Source: Mucilaginibacter_A sp050955045 (lineage in GTDB: Bacteria; Bacteroidota; Bacteroidia; Sphingobacteriales; Sphingobacteriaceae). From it: a stretch of DNA of 64,000 nt. The position numbers and the translations under genes were made by a program. The notes beneath the pieces were generated by a model that did no database searches, had not been told where the DNA came from, and saw nothing but the letters and a program-made list of their open reading frames with translations. Of this stretch, positions 26,913-36,212 are shown piece after piece; position 1 is the stretch's first letter; each line of letters opens with the position of its first letter. The stretch lies in contig JBPBQV010000004.1 of NCBI GenBank assembly GCA_050955045.1, positions 29,398 through 93,397 on the forward strand, in the 5' to 3' direction.

Positions 26913-29375
26913 ATGAGATATATTTCTAAAACCTTATTTTCTATTATACTGACTTTTGCAGGATTAACTACTAAAGCACAGATAGAAAGAGCACCTGCTT
27001 ACCCGCTGATTACGCATAACGCGTATTTCAGTATTTGGTCAACTACAGATCAATTAAACGAATCTACTACTACACATTGGACAGGTAAAAACCAATCTTT
27101 AATAGGTATTATTAAGGTTGATCAAAACTTTTATCGCTTTATGGGAAAGGAACCGATAACATACAAAACTATTTTACCAGCTTCAGACGAGCAGCCTTAT
27201 AGCTTTAAATACACAGAAAGTGAGCCTGCAAAAGGTTGGGAAAATACTGACTTTAATGCGGATAGCTGGAAGACCGGAACTGCGCCTATCTCCGACCAGA
27301 AATCTCAATCAAAAACTTTGTGGCAAACTAAAGATATTTGGGTAAGAAGAGTTTTTAATTTAAAGGAAGTTAACATCAATAAGGTAATGTTGAAGTTACA
27401 CCATGATGATAACGTAGAAGTTTATCTCAATGGAAAAAACATTTACAACAAAACCGGTTGGAATAACGATTTCAGCATGAATGCCATTAAAAACGAATTA
27501 ATTAACGGTAAAAACGTACTCGCTATCCATTGCGCCAACACTGCTGGCGGTGCCTGGCTAGATTTTGGTTTGGCAGATGAACTTAAACCAGCCACAATTG
27601 CAAGTATTAAAGAAGCAAACCAAACGCATGTACAAGTTAATGCCACACAAACCATTTATGATTTTACATGTGGCAACGCTAATTTAAAGGTTACTTTTAC
27701 TTCTCCGTTGTTGATGAATGATCTTAAATTGTTTTCACGGCCTGTGTCTTACGTCAGTTATCAGGTAAAATCCAATGATCAAAAAAACCATCAGGTAAGT
27801 ATTTATTTTGGTGCTTCCACAGACATTGCCGTGACTACGCCAACGCAGGAAGTAATCGCGCAAAAATATGCTAATGCACAACTTAACATTTTAAAAGCCG
27901 GAACAACTGCGCAATCTATCTTACAGAAAAAAGGCGATGATATAAGGATTGATTGGGGATATATGTATGTAGCAGCGCCTAAATCTTCTCATATATCTCA
28001 GTATATCAGCAGTAACAATACAGGAATAAGTTCTTTTTTAGCTGGAAAGTTTACATCATCAGCTCAAAAGGGAAAAAGTTTAATGTTGAATAATGTATTG
28101 TCGATGAGTTTGATTGGAAATACTCCAATTGAAAAAGTATTGATGATTGGTTATGATGATTTATATTCTGTTCAATACTTTAAACAAAACCTGAAACCTT
28201 ACTGGAAACAGAATGGACAAACGATAGAAAATGAGCTAACGCAAGCAGCTTCTCAATATAAAATGGTGATTGATCAATGCCAGAATTTTGATCGTACCAT
28301 GTATAATAACGCCAAAAATGCTGGCGGAGAACGTTACGCTGATTTATGTGCTTTAGCTTATCGGCAAAGTATTGCGGCTCATCAGTTAGTAAAAAGCCCG
28401 CAAGGCGAAACACTGTTTTTATCTAAAGAAAACTTTAGTAATGGTTCTATCAATACAGTAGATGTTACTTATCCTTCCGCACCACTATTTCTTATTTACA
28501 ATCCGGAGTTATTAAAAGGCATGTTAAATGGTATATTTTATTACAGTGAAACCGGCAAATGGACCAAAAACTTTGCAGCGCATGATTTAGGAACTTATCC
28601 GCTGGCAAATGGCCAAACTTACGGCGAGGATATGCCGGTAGAAGAATCTGGAAATATGATGATTTTAACCGCTGCAATTGTTAAAGCCGAAGGCAGTACC
28701 AGCTATGCAAAAAAGCATTGGGCCACTTTAACTACTTGGGCAGATTATTTGCTTACCGCAGGTTTCGATCCGGAAAACCAGTTATGTACAGATGATTTTG
28801 CCGGTCATTTAGCACGTAATACCAATTTATCTATAAAAGCAATTGTTGCTATTGGTGCTTACGCTGAAATGGCTAAGCAATTAGGTTACACAGATGTAAG
28901 CATGAAATATCATTTTGCAGCACAGGAAATGGTAAAAAAATGGATGCAATTGGCAGATGCAGGCGATCATTATTCACTGGTGTTTGAGCGTAAAGATACC
29001 TGGAGCCAAAAGTATAATCTGGTTTGGGACAAAGTTCTCAACCTAAATTTATTTCCAAAAGAAGTTTACAACCGGGAAATCAAATATTACTTAACCAAGC
29101 AAAACGAATTTGGCTTACCGCTTGACAGTCGAAAATCGTACACCAAATCTGACTGGATTACCTGGACAGCCACTTTGAGTGATAACCAGAAAGATTTTGA
29201 AACTTTGATTAATCCGGTTTATAAGTTTGCAGAAAAAACACCTTCTCGCGTACCCATAAGCGACTGGCACGAAACCACTGATGGCAAAATGGTTGGTTTC
29301 CAGGCGCGAAGCGTTGTTGGCGGTTACTTTATCAAAATGCTAAACGATAGGTGGAATAGCAAAAATGTTGAATAA
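26913..29375 (+). CDS. Glutaminase-A-like protein (DUF4964/5127/4965/1793) with inserted beta domain
   Basis: An 820-residue secreted protein (signal peptide cut near KAQ, residues 21-23). N-terminal APAYPLITHNAYFSIWS and the helical C-terminal part (YGEDMPVEESGNMMIL, LSIKAIVAIGAYAEMA, WHETTDGKMVGFQARSVVGG) match the GtaA/DUF4965 family. An insert at about 105-210 has the strand order and WVRRVFNL...LKLHHDDNVEVYLNG motif of a galactose-binding-like jelly roll. The helical C-terminal domain resembles an (alpha/alpha)6 glycosidase. Family members are often named glutaminase, but in this locus a carbohydrate-active role is more likely. Not proven. Confidence 0.8.
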   Translation: MRYISKTLFSIILTFAGLTTKAQIERAPAYPLITHNAYFSIWSTTDQLNESTTTHWTGKNQSLIGIIKVDQNFYRFMGKEPITYKTILPASDEQPYSFKYTESEPAKGWENTDFNADSWKTGTAPISDQKSQSKTLWQTKDIWVRRVFNLKEVNINKVMLKLHHDDNVEVYLNGKNIYNKTGWNNDFSMNAIKNELINGKNVLAIHCANTAGGAWLDFGLADELKPATIASIKEANQTHVQVNATQTIYDFTCGNANLKVTFTSPLLMNDLKLFSRPVSYVSYQVKSNDQKNHQVSIYFGASTDIAVTTPTQEVIAQKYANAQLNILKAGTTAQSILQKKGDDIRIDWGYMYVAAPKSSHISQYISSNNTGISSFLAGKFTSSAQKGKSLMLNNVLSMSLIGNTPIEKVLMIGYDDLYSVQYFKQNLKPYWKQNGQTIENELTQAASQYKMVIDQCQNFDRTMYNNAKNAGGERYADLCALAYRQSIAAHQLVKSPQGETLFLSKENFSNGSINTVDVTYPSAPLFLIYNPELLKGMLNGIFYYSETGKWTKNFAAHDLGTYPLANGQTYGEDMPVEESGNMMILTAAIVKAEGSTSYAKKHWATLTTWADYLLTAGFDPENQLCTDDFAGHLARNTNLSIKAIVAIGAYAEMAKQLGYTDVSMKYHFAAQEMVKKWMQLADAGDHYSLVFERKDTWSQKYNLVWDKVLNLNLFPKEVYNREIKYYLTKQNEFGLPLDSRKSYTKSDWITWTATLSDNQKDFETLINPVYKFAEKTPSRVPISDWHETTDGKMVGFQARSVVGGYFIKMLNDRWNSKNVE

Positions 29376-29380
29376 TGAAA

Positions 29381-29435
29381 ATGCTTCTTTTATCATACAT
29401 TTTTGATCTTAGTTTTTGTATGATAAAAGAAGCAT
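29381..29435. terminator. Perfect 19-base inverted repeat of the interspersed motif
   Basis: ATGCTTCTTTTATCATACA (29381-29399) is exactly mirrored by 29417-29435 around a 17-base loop. It lies 5 bases after the DUF4965-type gene and between convergent genes. It probably acts as a terminator. Confidence 0.7.
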
Positions 29436-29468
29436 TTGAATGATTTAACTAATCAGGTATTTTAAGTT

Positions 29469-29500
29469 GATACTGTTTTTATGTCAATAAAAACAGTATC
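29469..29500. terminator. Perfect inverted repeat of the second motif dialect
   Basis: GATACTGTTTTTAT - GTCA - ATAAAAACAGTATC, 14-base arms. It ends 12 bases before the stop of the convergent GH51 gene and is followed by the palindrome ACCATGGT. A terminator for that gene is likely. Confidence 0.7.
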
Positions 29501-29512
29501 ACCATGGTGCAA

Positions 29513-31498
29513 CTAAGCCTTTTTAATCCGTATCACATTTAACGAATAAGGTTTAAGTTGAAAAGTTAATTTCTTATTTTGAAGATTAACCAGTTGCACT
29601 TTCGGACTAACTGCCGAAGGATTTTCAAAAGAATTTACCTGATCCAAGTTTTCGTTTGCTAAGACAGTAATATTTGCTTTCGATTGTAACTTTGCGCCAT
29701 CAATCATAAAATCTGCATTTTGAGCTTTTGCAGAAGTATTAACTACTTTCAAAATAATTTCATTCGTTGCTTTATCTAAAGCGGCACAGGCATAAAACCC
29801 TTCTTTACCGGCAACAGCTTTATTATCCATTAAAATTGGCACTTCCTGAGTTCCTTTATTAACTGAAAACAGTTTTTGTACCTGGTAATCTGGTGTTCCG
29901 TAAGAACGCAAGTTATCAACCCAAATTAGATCCGGCGTCCATTGCCAGCCATCTGCATGGGCAAAAAGCGGCGCGTAAGATGCCATCGAAACTACATCTG
30001 CATTGCGTTCCAAACCTGTCATGAAAGCAGCTTCAGACATGGCCGTTTTCCAGTTATTTTTATTATTAACACTTACTGTTTTATCACTTTGTGCAGCATA
30101 TTCACCGGCAAAAATTTTAGAACCATTACGCGGATAATTATCATAACGACTCACGTTTTCCAGAAACCATTCCGGCTTTCTGTAATAATGCTCATCAATT
30201 AAATCAGCATTCATTTTGCGTAAAGCTGTGTTTAAATAATCAAACCGTTCACCATTCGGGTCAGTCCCAGAACTATTCACAAGCTTTATCTCCGGATATT
30301 TAGCTTTAATTGCTTTCGTAAAAATCTGTAATCGTTCCAAATATTGTGGTCCCCAGTTTTCATTTCCAACGCCCATCATTTTTAAATTAAATGGTTTTGG
30401 ATGACCCATTTCTGCGCGTACTTTTCCCCAATGTGTGTTCACACTTCCATTTGCAAACTCAATCAAATCCAACGCATCTTGCACATAAGGATCCAATTCA
30501 TCCAACGGAACAACTTCTGCTGTATTGAACTGGCAGGCCATGCCAGCGTTTAAAATTGGCAAAGGTTGTGCGCCAATATCTTCTGCCAGTTGGAAGTACT
30601 CAAAAAAGCCAAGTCCGAAAGTTTGAAAATAATCTGGCGTTAAACGATGTGCAAATTCTGTATTCCAGCGGTTAACTATCAATTGTCTTTTCTCAATTGG
30701 ACCAATGGTATTTTTCCATTGGTAACGTGTGGCTAAATCCCGACCTTCTACAATGCAACCTCCCGGAAAACGGATAAAACCGGGTTTCATATCTGCCAGC
30801 AACTGAATCATATCTGCGCGCATTCCACCCGGACGTTTTTTCCAGGTATCTTCTGGAAATAAGGAAATCATATCCAGATCAATTTTTCCATTTCCTTCAA
30901 ACCAGATATTCAGTTTGGCTTTTTGTTCTGTTGCAGTTGCGTTAAAACTTACCGCTTGTTTATGCCACTCGTTGCCAGTTTCGGTCGGAGATAGCAAACC
31001 TGTTCCAATAATTGCGCCTTTCGGATCGACTAGTTCCAGGTGCATTTTCACATTTGCTGCTTGCTGCCGGTACATTACAGAAAAATCATAACGCAAACCT
31101 TTTTTGATGCCCATTCCGCGGAAACCTTCATTGGTAATACCTATGCTGCTTTTATCGGCATTATTTAAAGTTATCTGCATATAACGCGGATTGGCCGTGT
31201 TAACTTCCTTGCGGTTTAAAATCAAAACGTCGCCTTCTTTTACACTCTTTCCGTTAACTTTCCAGCCCATTAACGGCGAGTAAAACTCAAACGAACGATT
31301 TTTAATTAACTCCGCATAAATTCCGCCATCCGCACCCATGTTGATATCTTCAAAAAAGATTCCCCACATGGTTGGCTGTATTTCGGCTTTAATTTCGCTT
31401 GCTTTTACCGTAAAAATTTTGGTTTGCGCCTTACTTATTTCTGAACTTAAAAAAGTGTGTATAAAAACAGCACTTGCAAAAAATAACTTCTTTTTCAT
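29513..31498 (-). CDS. Alpha-L-arabinofuranosidase, GH51 (second copy)
   Basis: A 661-residue secreted GH51 enzyme (signal peptide to about residue 25, SKAQ). Acid/base Glu380 in GVGNENWG, nucleophile Glu466 in IFAGEYAA, and FIRFPGGCIVEG at 241-252. A beta domain precedes the barrel, as in the first copy. It closely resembles the large Bacteroides and plant GH51 exo-arabinofuranosidases. It is read opposite to its neighbours and is divergent from the AraR regulator (129-base gap), so it may be a separately controlled unit. Confidence 0.94.
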   Translation of the reverse strand: MKKKLFFASAVFIHTFLSSEISKAQTKIFTVKASEIKAEIQPTMWGIFFEDINMGADGGIYAELIKNRSFEFYSPLMGWKVNGKSVKEGDVLILNRKEVNTANPRYMQITLNNADKSSIGITNEGFRGMGIKKGLRYDFSVMYRQQAANVKMHLELVDPKGAIIGTGLLSPTETGNEWHKQAVSFNATATEQKAKLNIWFEGNGKIDLDMISLFPEDTWKKRPGGMRADMIQLLADMKPGFIRFPGGCIVEGRDLATRYQWKNTIGPIEKRQLIVNRWNTEFAHRLTPDYFQTFGLGFFEYFQLAEDIGAQPLPILNAGMACQFNTAEVVPLDELDPYVQDALDLIEFANGSVNTHWGKVRAEMGHPKPFNLKMMGVGNENWGPQYLERLQIFTKAIKAKYPEIKLVNSSGTDPNGERFDYLNTALRKMNADLIDEHYYRKPEWFLENVSRYDNYPRNGSKIFAGEYAAQSDKTVSVNNKNNWKTAMSEAAFMTGLERNADVVSMASYAPLFAHADGWQWTPDLIWVDNLRSYGTPDYQVQKLFSVNKGTQEVPILMDNKAVAGKEGFYACAALDKATNEIILKVVNTSAKAQNADFMIDGAKLQSKANITVLANENLDQVNSFENPSAVSPKVQLVNLQNKKLTFQLKPYSLNVIRIKKA

Positions 31499-31627
31499 TA
31501 AATCTAAGTTATAACTTTTTTAACCGTCAGAAATACAATTAAAATATTTTTCTTTTTGACTTTAATTAATATTTCAATTATATTGTGGATTGAGTAGCTT
31601 TAAATTTTTAAACAAAATCATATTTAA

Positions 31628-32335
31628 ATGATCAGATATTCCGGACAAACCCGCGTCTTAGTTGCTGTTGATTGCGTAATATTTGGTTTTGATGGAAATC
31701 ATTTAAAAATCCTATTGATTCAACGAGGCTTTGAACCCGAAGCCAAAAAATGGAGTTTGATGGGCGGTTTTATTCAACCAGATGAAAATCTGGATCAATC
31801 TGCAGATCGAATTCTGAATCAACTTACTGGTTTAAAAGGCGTTTATCTGGAACAATTGCGCTCATTCGGAGAACCAACGCGGGATCCGCTGGAAAGAACT
31901 ATTGGCATTGCCTATTTTTCTTTGGTTGATATTCATCAATATGAAACACAGCTTAATGATAAATATCATGCAGCTTGGTTTTTGCTGAATGAAGTGCCGA
32001 AATTGATTTTTGACCACGAAGTAATGGTGGAAGAAGCTAAAAAATATCTGCGTTATAAAGCGGCGTTGCACCCAATTTTATTCGAATTATTACCAGAAAA
32101 ATTTACGATTCCCCAATTACAAAGCTTATACGAAGGTATTTATGGAGCAACTTTTGATAAACGAAATTTTAGCAGAAAACTACTTTCCACAGGCTTATTA
32201 ATTCGCCAACAGGAAAAGCATAAGGAAAACTCTAAAAAAGGCGCGTTTTATTATACTTTGAATAAAGATCAATATAAGCAAAAATTTCAGGCATTTTTAA
32301 ATTTTATTCCAAATCCAGAAAATTTAATCTTCTAA
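31628..32335 (+). CDS. araR: Nudix-type transcriptional regulator of arabinose use, AraR-like
   Basis: A 235-residue cytoplasmic regulator: an N-terminal Nudix-like domain (about 1-150) and a C-terminal winged-helix domain (about 160-235) of the NrtR/AraR type. The Nudix box at about 47-69 keeps the first glycine and Glu53 but the REUxEE core reads RILNQL, so the catalytic glutamates are lost and it should bind ligand, not hydrolyse it. Bacteroides AraR of this family senses L-arabinose and controls ara genes; assignment here rests on that and on its place just before araB. Confidence 0.85.
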   Translation: MIRYSGQTRVLVAVDCVIFGFDGNHLKILLIQRGFEPEAKKWSLMGGFIQPDENLDQSADRILNQLTGLKGVYLEQLRSFGEPTRDPLERTIGIAYFSLVDIHQYETQLNDKYHAAWFLLNEVPKLIFDHEVMVEEAKKYLRYKAALHPILFELLPEKFTIPQLQSLYEGIYGATFDKRNFSRKLLSTGLLIRQQEKHKENSKKGAFYYTLNKDQYKQKFQAFLNFIPNPENLIF

Positions 32336-32387
32336 ATCTTAAACTTTATATCAAAGCTTCTAAACGTTTTAGATTACAAAAAAATAA

Positions 32388-32402
32388 GTGTTAATTAGAC
32401 AC
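32388..32402. promoter_or_regulatory. Imperfect palindrome upstream of araB, candidate AraR site
   Basis: GTGTTAATTAGACAC has GTGT/ACAC ends and sits 11 bases before the araB ATG. It shares TTAATTAG with the palindrome in the susC-GH51 gap. An operator overlapping the translation start region would fit repression. Confidence 0.35.
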
Positions 32403-32413
32403 CAATTAAAATT

Positions 32414-34102
32414 ATGAAAAATAATCAATTTGTGATTGGTGTTGATTATGGCACCGATTCTGTTCGTTCTGTAATTGTTGATGCAGCAAACGGAGCAGAA
32501 ATAGCAGCATCCGTTTACTTTTATCCGCGCTGGCAAAAGGCATTATATTGCGATGCCTCCTTAAACCAATTCAGGCAACATCCGCTGGATTACGTAGAAG
32601 GCTTGGAGTTTACCATAAAAGACTGCCTAAAAAAAGCTGGCGGACAAGTTACACTAGAATCTGTTAAAGCAATTTCCATCGACACAACCGGATCATCGCC
32701 AGTTGCCGTTGATGAAACAGGAACACCTTTGGCATTGCTACCGCAATTTGCTGAAAATCCTAACGCCATGTTTGTGCTCTGGAAAGATCATACTTCTTTA
32801 AAAGAAGCAGCAGAACTGAATGAACATGCACAAAAATCAGAACCAAATTACTTACAGTTTGTAGGAGGAATTTATTCATCTGAATGGTTTTGGGCTAAGC
32901 TTTTACACATTTTAAGGGGTGATGAAAAAGTACGTCAATCCTGTTATTCCTGGGTAGAACATTGCGATTGGATCCCATTTTTACTCTCCGGAGGAAAACA
33001 CCTAACTGATATGAAACGCAGCGTTTGCGCGGCCGGGCACAAAGCTTTATGGGCAGAAGAATATGGCGGTTTGCCGCCGGATGAGTTTTTCTCTTCTTGG
33101 GATCCGCTTTTAAAAGGATTTACTTCCCGTTTATTTAAAGAGACTTATACATCTGATCAGGCTGCAGGAAATTTAAGCACGGAATGGGCCGAAAAATTAG
33201 GTTTATCAACCGATGTTTTGATTGGCGTTGGTGCTTTTGATGCACACATGGGCGCAGTTGGCGGGCAGATTGAACCTTATTATTTAAGTAAAGTAATGGG
33301 AACTTCTACCTGCGATATGCTTGTTGCACCAACAGAAGAAGTGAACGGAACGCTGGTAAAAGGTATTTGCGGCCAAGTTCCTGGATCGATCATCCCGGGA
33401 ATGATGGGTATGGAAGCCGGGCAATCGGCCTTTGGTGATTCGTACGCCTGGTTCCGCAACGTACTGGCTTGGCCTTTGAAAACGCTTCTTTTATCGACTA
33501 AAATTGTGGATCAGGAAACTGCCGAAAATCTGATGCAGGAAATGATTGACAAAATAATTCCGGAACTAAGCAAAGAGGCAGCAAAAATCACTCTGGAAGA
33601 AAAAAGTGAACTAGCCTTGGATTGGCTGAATGGCCGCCGCACACCGGATGCTAACCAAGAACTAAAAGGTGTAATTGCCAATTTAGATTTGGGCAGTAAT
33701 GCGCCTTCTATTTTCCGCGCTGTAGCTGAAGCAACTTGTTTTGGTGCGAAAAGCATTGTTGATCGATTTAACCAGCAAGGCGTGCCGGTAAAAGGATTAA
33801 TTGGGATGGGCGGCGTTGCTAAAAAATCGCCTTTTATTATGCAGATGATGGCTGATGTAATGAACATGCCAATCCGCATCCACAAATCAGAACAAACCTG
33901 CGCTATTGGAGCCGCGATGTTTGCCGCAACGGTTGCCGGCATTTATCCGAAAGTAGAAGATGCCATGGCTGCCATGGGACAAGGTTTTGATGCCGAATAT
34001 CAGCCTAATCCTGAAAAAACTGAGCTTTATGCCAAACGCTATCAGCGATACATCAATCTTGGCAAAGTCACCGAAATACAAACCCTGGAAATTACCTCCT
34101 AA
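32414..34102 (+). CDS. araB: Ribulokinase
   Basis: A 562-residue FGGY-family kinase that phosphorylates L-ribulose to L-ribulose-5-phosphate. N-terminal GVDYGTDSVRS binds phosphate; DTTGSSPV, the MGTSTCDM block, and GMGGVAKKSPFIMQMMADV near the C-terminus are typical of AraB. First gene of the araB-araD-GH27-araA operon, 78 bases after the regulator. Its TAA stop codon is the first three bases of a TAAAAACAGTAT motif that fills the gap to araD. Two copies of the other dialect lie inside the gene (32799 and 33484). Confidence 0.96.
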   Translation: MKNNQFVIGVDYGTDSVRSVIVDAANGAEIAASVYFYPRWQKALYCDASLNQFRQHPLDYVEGLEFTIKDCLKKAGGQVTLESVKAISIDTTGSSPVAVDETGTPLALLPQFAENPNAMFVLWKDHTSLKEAAELNEHAQKSEPNYLQFVGGIYSSEWFWAKLLHILRGDEKVRQSCYSWVEHCDWIPFLLSGGKHLTDMKRSVCAAGHKALWAEEYGGLPPDEFFSSWDPLLKGFTSRLFKETYTSDQAAGNLSTEWAEKLGLSTDVLIGVGAFDAHMGAVGGQIEPYYLSKVMGTSTCDMLVAPTEEVNGTLVKGICGQVPGSIIPGMMGMEAGQSAFGDSYAWFRNVLAWPLKTLLLSTKIVDQETAENLMQEMIDKIIPELSKEAAKITLEEKSELALDWLNGRRTPDANQELKGVIANLDLGSNAPSIFRAVAEATCFGAKSIVDRFNQQGVPVKGLIGMGGVAKKSPFIMQMMADVMNMPIRIHKSEQTCAIGAAMFAATVAGIYPKVEDAMAAMGQGFDAEYQPNPEKTELYAKRYQRYINLGKVTEIQTLEITS

Positions 34103-34114
34103 AAACAGTATCGA

Positions 34115-34813
34115 ATGAGTAATTATAATGCAATCCGCCAGAGTGCTTATGAAGCCAATATGCAGCTTCCAAAGCTTGGTTTGGTGCTTTTTACTTTTGG
34201 AAATGTGAGTGCAGTTGACCGCGAACAAAGCGTTTTCGCCATCAAACCAAGTGGTGTTCCCTATGAAGAACTTTCGCCGGAAAATATGGTGATTGTTGAT
34301 TTTGATGGCAACACCGTTGAAGGAAATTTCAGACCATCTTCTGATACAAAAACACACGCCGTTTTATATAAACACTGGTCAGAAATTGGCGGAATTGTGC
34401 ATACGCATTCTACTTATGGCACGGCCTGGGCGCAATCGCAGCGTGATATTCCGATTTACGGAACCACACATGCTGATCATTGTACCGCAGATATTCCCTG
34501 CGCGGCGCCGATGGATGATTTAATGATTCAGGGAAATTATGAATACGAAACTGGTTTTCAAATTATGAATTGTTTGCAGGAAAAAGGTTTGACTTACCAG
34601 GAAATGGAAATGATTTTGGTAGGTAATCATGCTCCTTTTACCTGGGGAAAAACGGCGGCAAAAGCGGTTTATAATAGTGCGGTTTTGGAGGAAGTTGCCC
34701 GCATGGCGCAGCTAACTGAACAAATAAATCCGCAGGTTGCACGGCTAAAACCTGCCTTAATTCAGAAACATTACGAACGGAAGCATGGGAAAGATGCTTA
34801 TTACGGTCAGTAA
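34115..34813 (+). CDS. araD: L-ribulose-5-phosphate 4-epimerase
   Basis: A 232-residue class II aldolase-fold epimerase yielding D-xylulose-5-phosphate. Zinc ligands are in VHTHSTYGTAWAQ and the THADHC segment; the third His near GNHAPFTWG completes the set. It starts 12 bases after the araB stop, the gap being one motif copy. It ends 19 bases before the next gene, and that gap again contains the motif in the opposite orientation. Confidence 0.95.
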   Translation: MSNYNAIRQSAYEANMQLPKLGLVLFTFGNVSAVDREQSVFAIKPSGVPYEELSPENMVIVDFDGNTVEGNFRPSSDTKTHAVLYKHWSEIGGIVHTHSTYGTAWAQSQRDIPIYGTTHADHCTADIPCAAPMDDLMIQGNYEYETGFQIMNCLQEKGLTYQEMEMILVGNHAPFTWGKTAAKAVYNSAVLEEVARMAQLTEQINPQVARLKPALIQKHYERKHGKDAYYGQ

Positions 34814-34832
34814 TTTAATGCTTCTTTTACCG

Positions 34833-36182
34833 ATGAAAAAACTTCATTTCATATTCCTGCTCGCTTCGTTTTTGCTGGTTGAAAATACCTTTTGTCAACA
34901 AAAAGATTTCCATAACTGGGCAGCTACGCCGCCGATAGGCTGGAACAGTTGGGATTGCTACGGACCAACTGTTGTTGAAAGTGAAGTAAAAGCCAATGCT
35001 GATTACATGGCTAAAAACCTGAAAAAAGCAGGGTGGGAATATATTGTGGTGGATATCCGCTGGTATGTGGGAAATGATAAAGCGCATGGTTATAATCAAA
35101 TCGATCCGGATTATGTGCTGGATAAATACGGTCGTTTTCAACCTGCGGTAAACCGTTTTCCTTCGGCTGCTGGTGGAAAAGGCTTTAAACCGCTGGCAGA
35201 TTATATCCACAGTAAAGGCTTAAAATTTGGTATTCATATTATGCGCGGCATTCCGGTGGAAGCCGTGAAACGCAATACGCCGATTTTGGGAAGCACCGCA
35301 ACGGCCAACCAGATTTACACCACAGAATTGCAATGTAAATGGTTGAAAGATATGTACGGCGTAGTTGCAGGCAAACCGGGCGCACAGGAATACTACAACT
35401 CACTTTTTAAACTGTACGCCTCCTGGGGTTTGGATTTTGTGAAGGTTGATGATCTTTCTCGGCCGTATCATACCGAGGAAGTAGAAATGATCCGTAAAGC
35501 GATTGATCTATCCGGAAGAAAAATATTACTGAGCACTTCGCCGGGAGAAACGCCTTTGGCCGATGCCGAACATGTGGCTGAAAATGCCAATATGTGGCGC
35601 ACCGTTGATGATTTTTGGGATAACTGGAAAATGCTGAAAGATCATTTTGATGTTTTTGAACGCTGGAACGCTTACCGAAAACCGGGTGCCTGGCCGGACG
35701 GCGATATGTTGCCTTTGGGCAGAATTGGTATCCGTGCAGAAAGAGGCGATAATCGTATGTCGGCTTTTACAAAAGATGAGCAATATACGCTGATAACGTT
35801 GTGGACGATCTTCCGTTCGCCGCTGATGTTTGGCGGAGATTTACCTTCCAATGATGCTTTTACGCTTTCGCTGCTTAATAATGCAGACGTAATTTATGTG
35901 CTTAAAAACAGCATCAACAATAAACAATTATTTAAAACAGAACAAGCTGTTGCCTGGATTGCAGATGATCCGAAAACAGGTGATAAGTTTCTGGCTGTTT
36001 TTAATCCGACAGATCAAACTGAAGCAAAAAAAATCAACATTAATTTGAGTGAATTGGGTTTCAAATCAAAAGTTCAAATTAAAAACCTTTGGAACCACCA
36101 GAATTTAGGAAGTTTTTCCGATGAGTTTTCGCCGCAAATTAATCCTCATGGCGCAGGTTTATACCGGATTTCTTCCAAATAA
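34833..36182 (+). CDS. GH27-family enzyme, possible beta-L-arabinopyranosidase
   Basis: A 449-residue secreted enzyme with signal peptide to about residue 22. TPPIGWNSWDCYG is the GH27 hallmark. The probable nucleophile is Asp206 (FVKVDD) and the acid/base lies in RTVDDFWDNW (Asp259/260). GH27 contains alpha-galactosidases and also beta-L-arabinopyranosidases. Lying between araD and araA suggests an arabinose-releasing role; that is inference. I use the ATG at 34833, since the upstream in-frame ATG at 34785 would overlap araD and push the signal peptide inwards. Confidence 0.82.
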   Translation: MKKLHFIFLLASFLLVENTFCQQKDFHNWAATPPIGWNSWDCYGPTVVESEVKANADYMAKNLKKAGWEYIVVDIRWYVGNDKAHGYNQIDPDYVLDKYGRFQPAVNRFPSAAGGKGFKPLADYIHSKGLKFGIHIMRGIPVEAVKRNTPILGSTATANQIYTTELQCKWLKDMYGVVAGKPGAQEYYNSLFKLYASWGLDFVKVDDLSRPYHTEEVEMIRKAIDLSGRKILLSTSPGETPLADAEHVAENANMWRTVDDFWDNWKMLKDHFDVFERWNAYRKPGAWPDGDMLPLGRIGIRAERGDNRMSAFTKDEQYTLITLWTIFRSPLMFGGDLPSNDAFTLSLLNNADVIYVLKNSINNKQLFKTEQAVAWIADDPKTGDKFLAVFNPTDQTEAKKININLSELGFKSKVQIKNLWNHQNLGSFSDEFSPQINPHGAGLYRISSK

Positions 36183-36212
36183 AAATCAACAATTAACCTA
36201 AAAAAACTAAAT

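Noticed and set aside
34785..34832. Upstream start for the GH27 gene
   Set aside because: It would overlap araD and put 16 residues before an obvious signal peptide starting at 34833.
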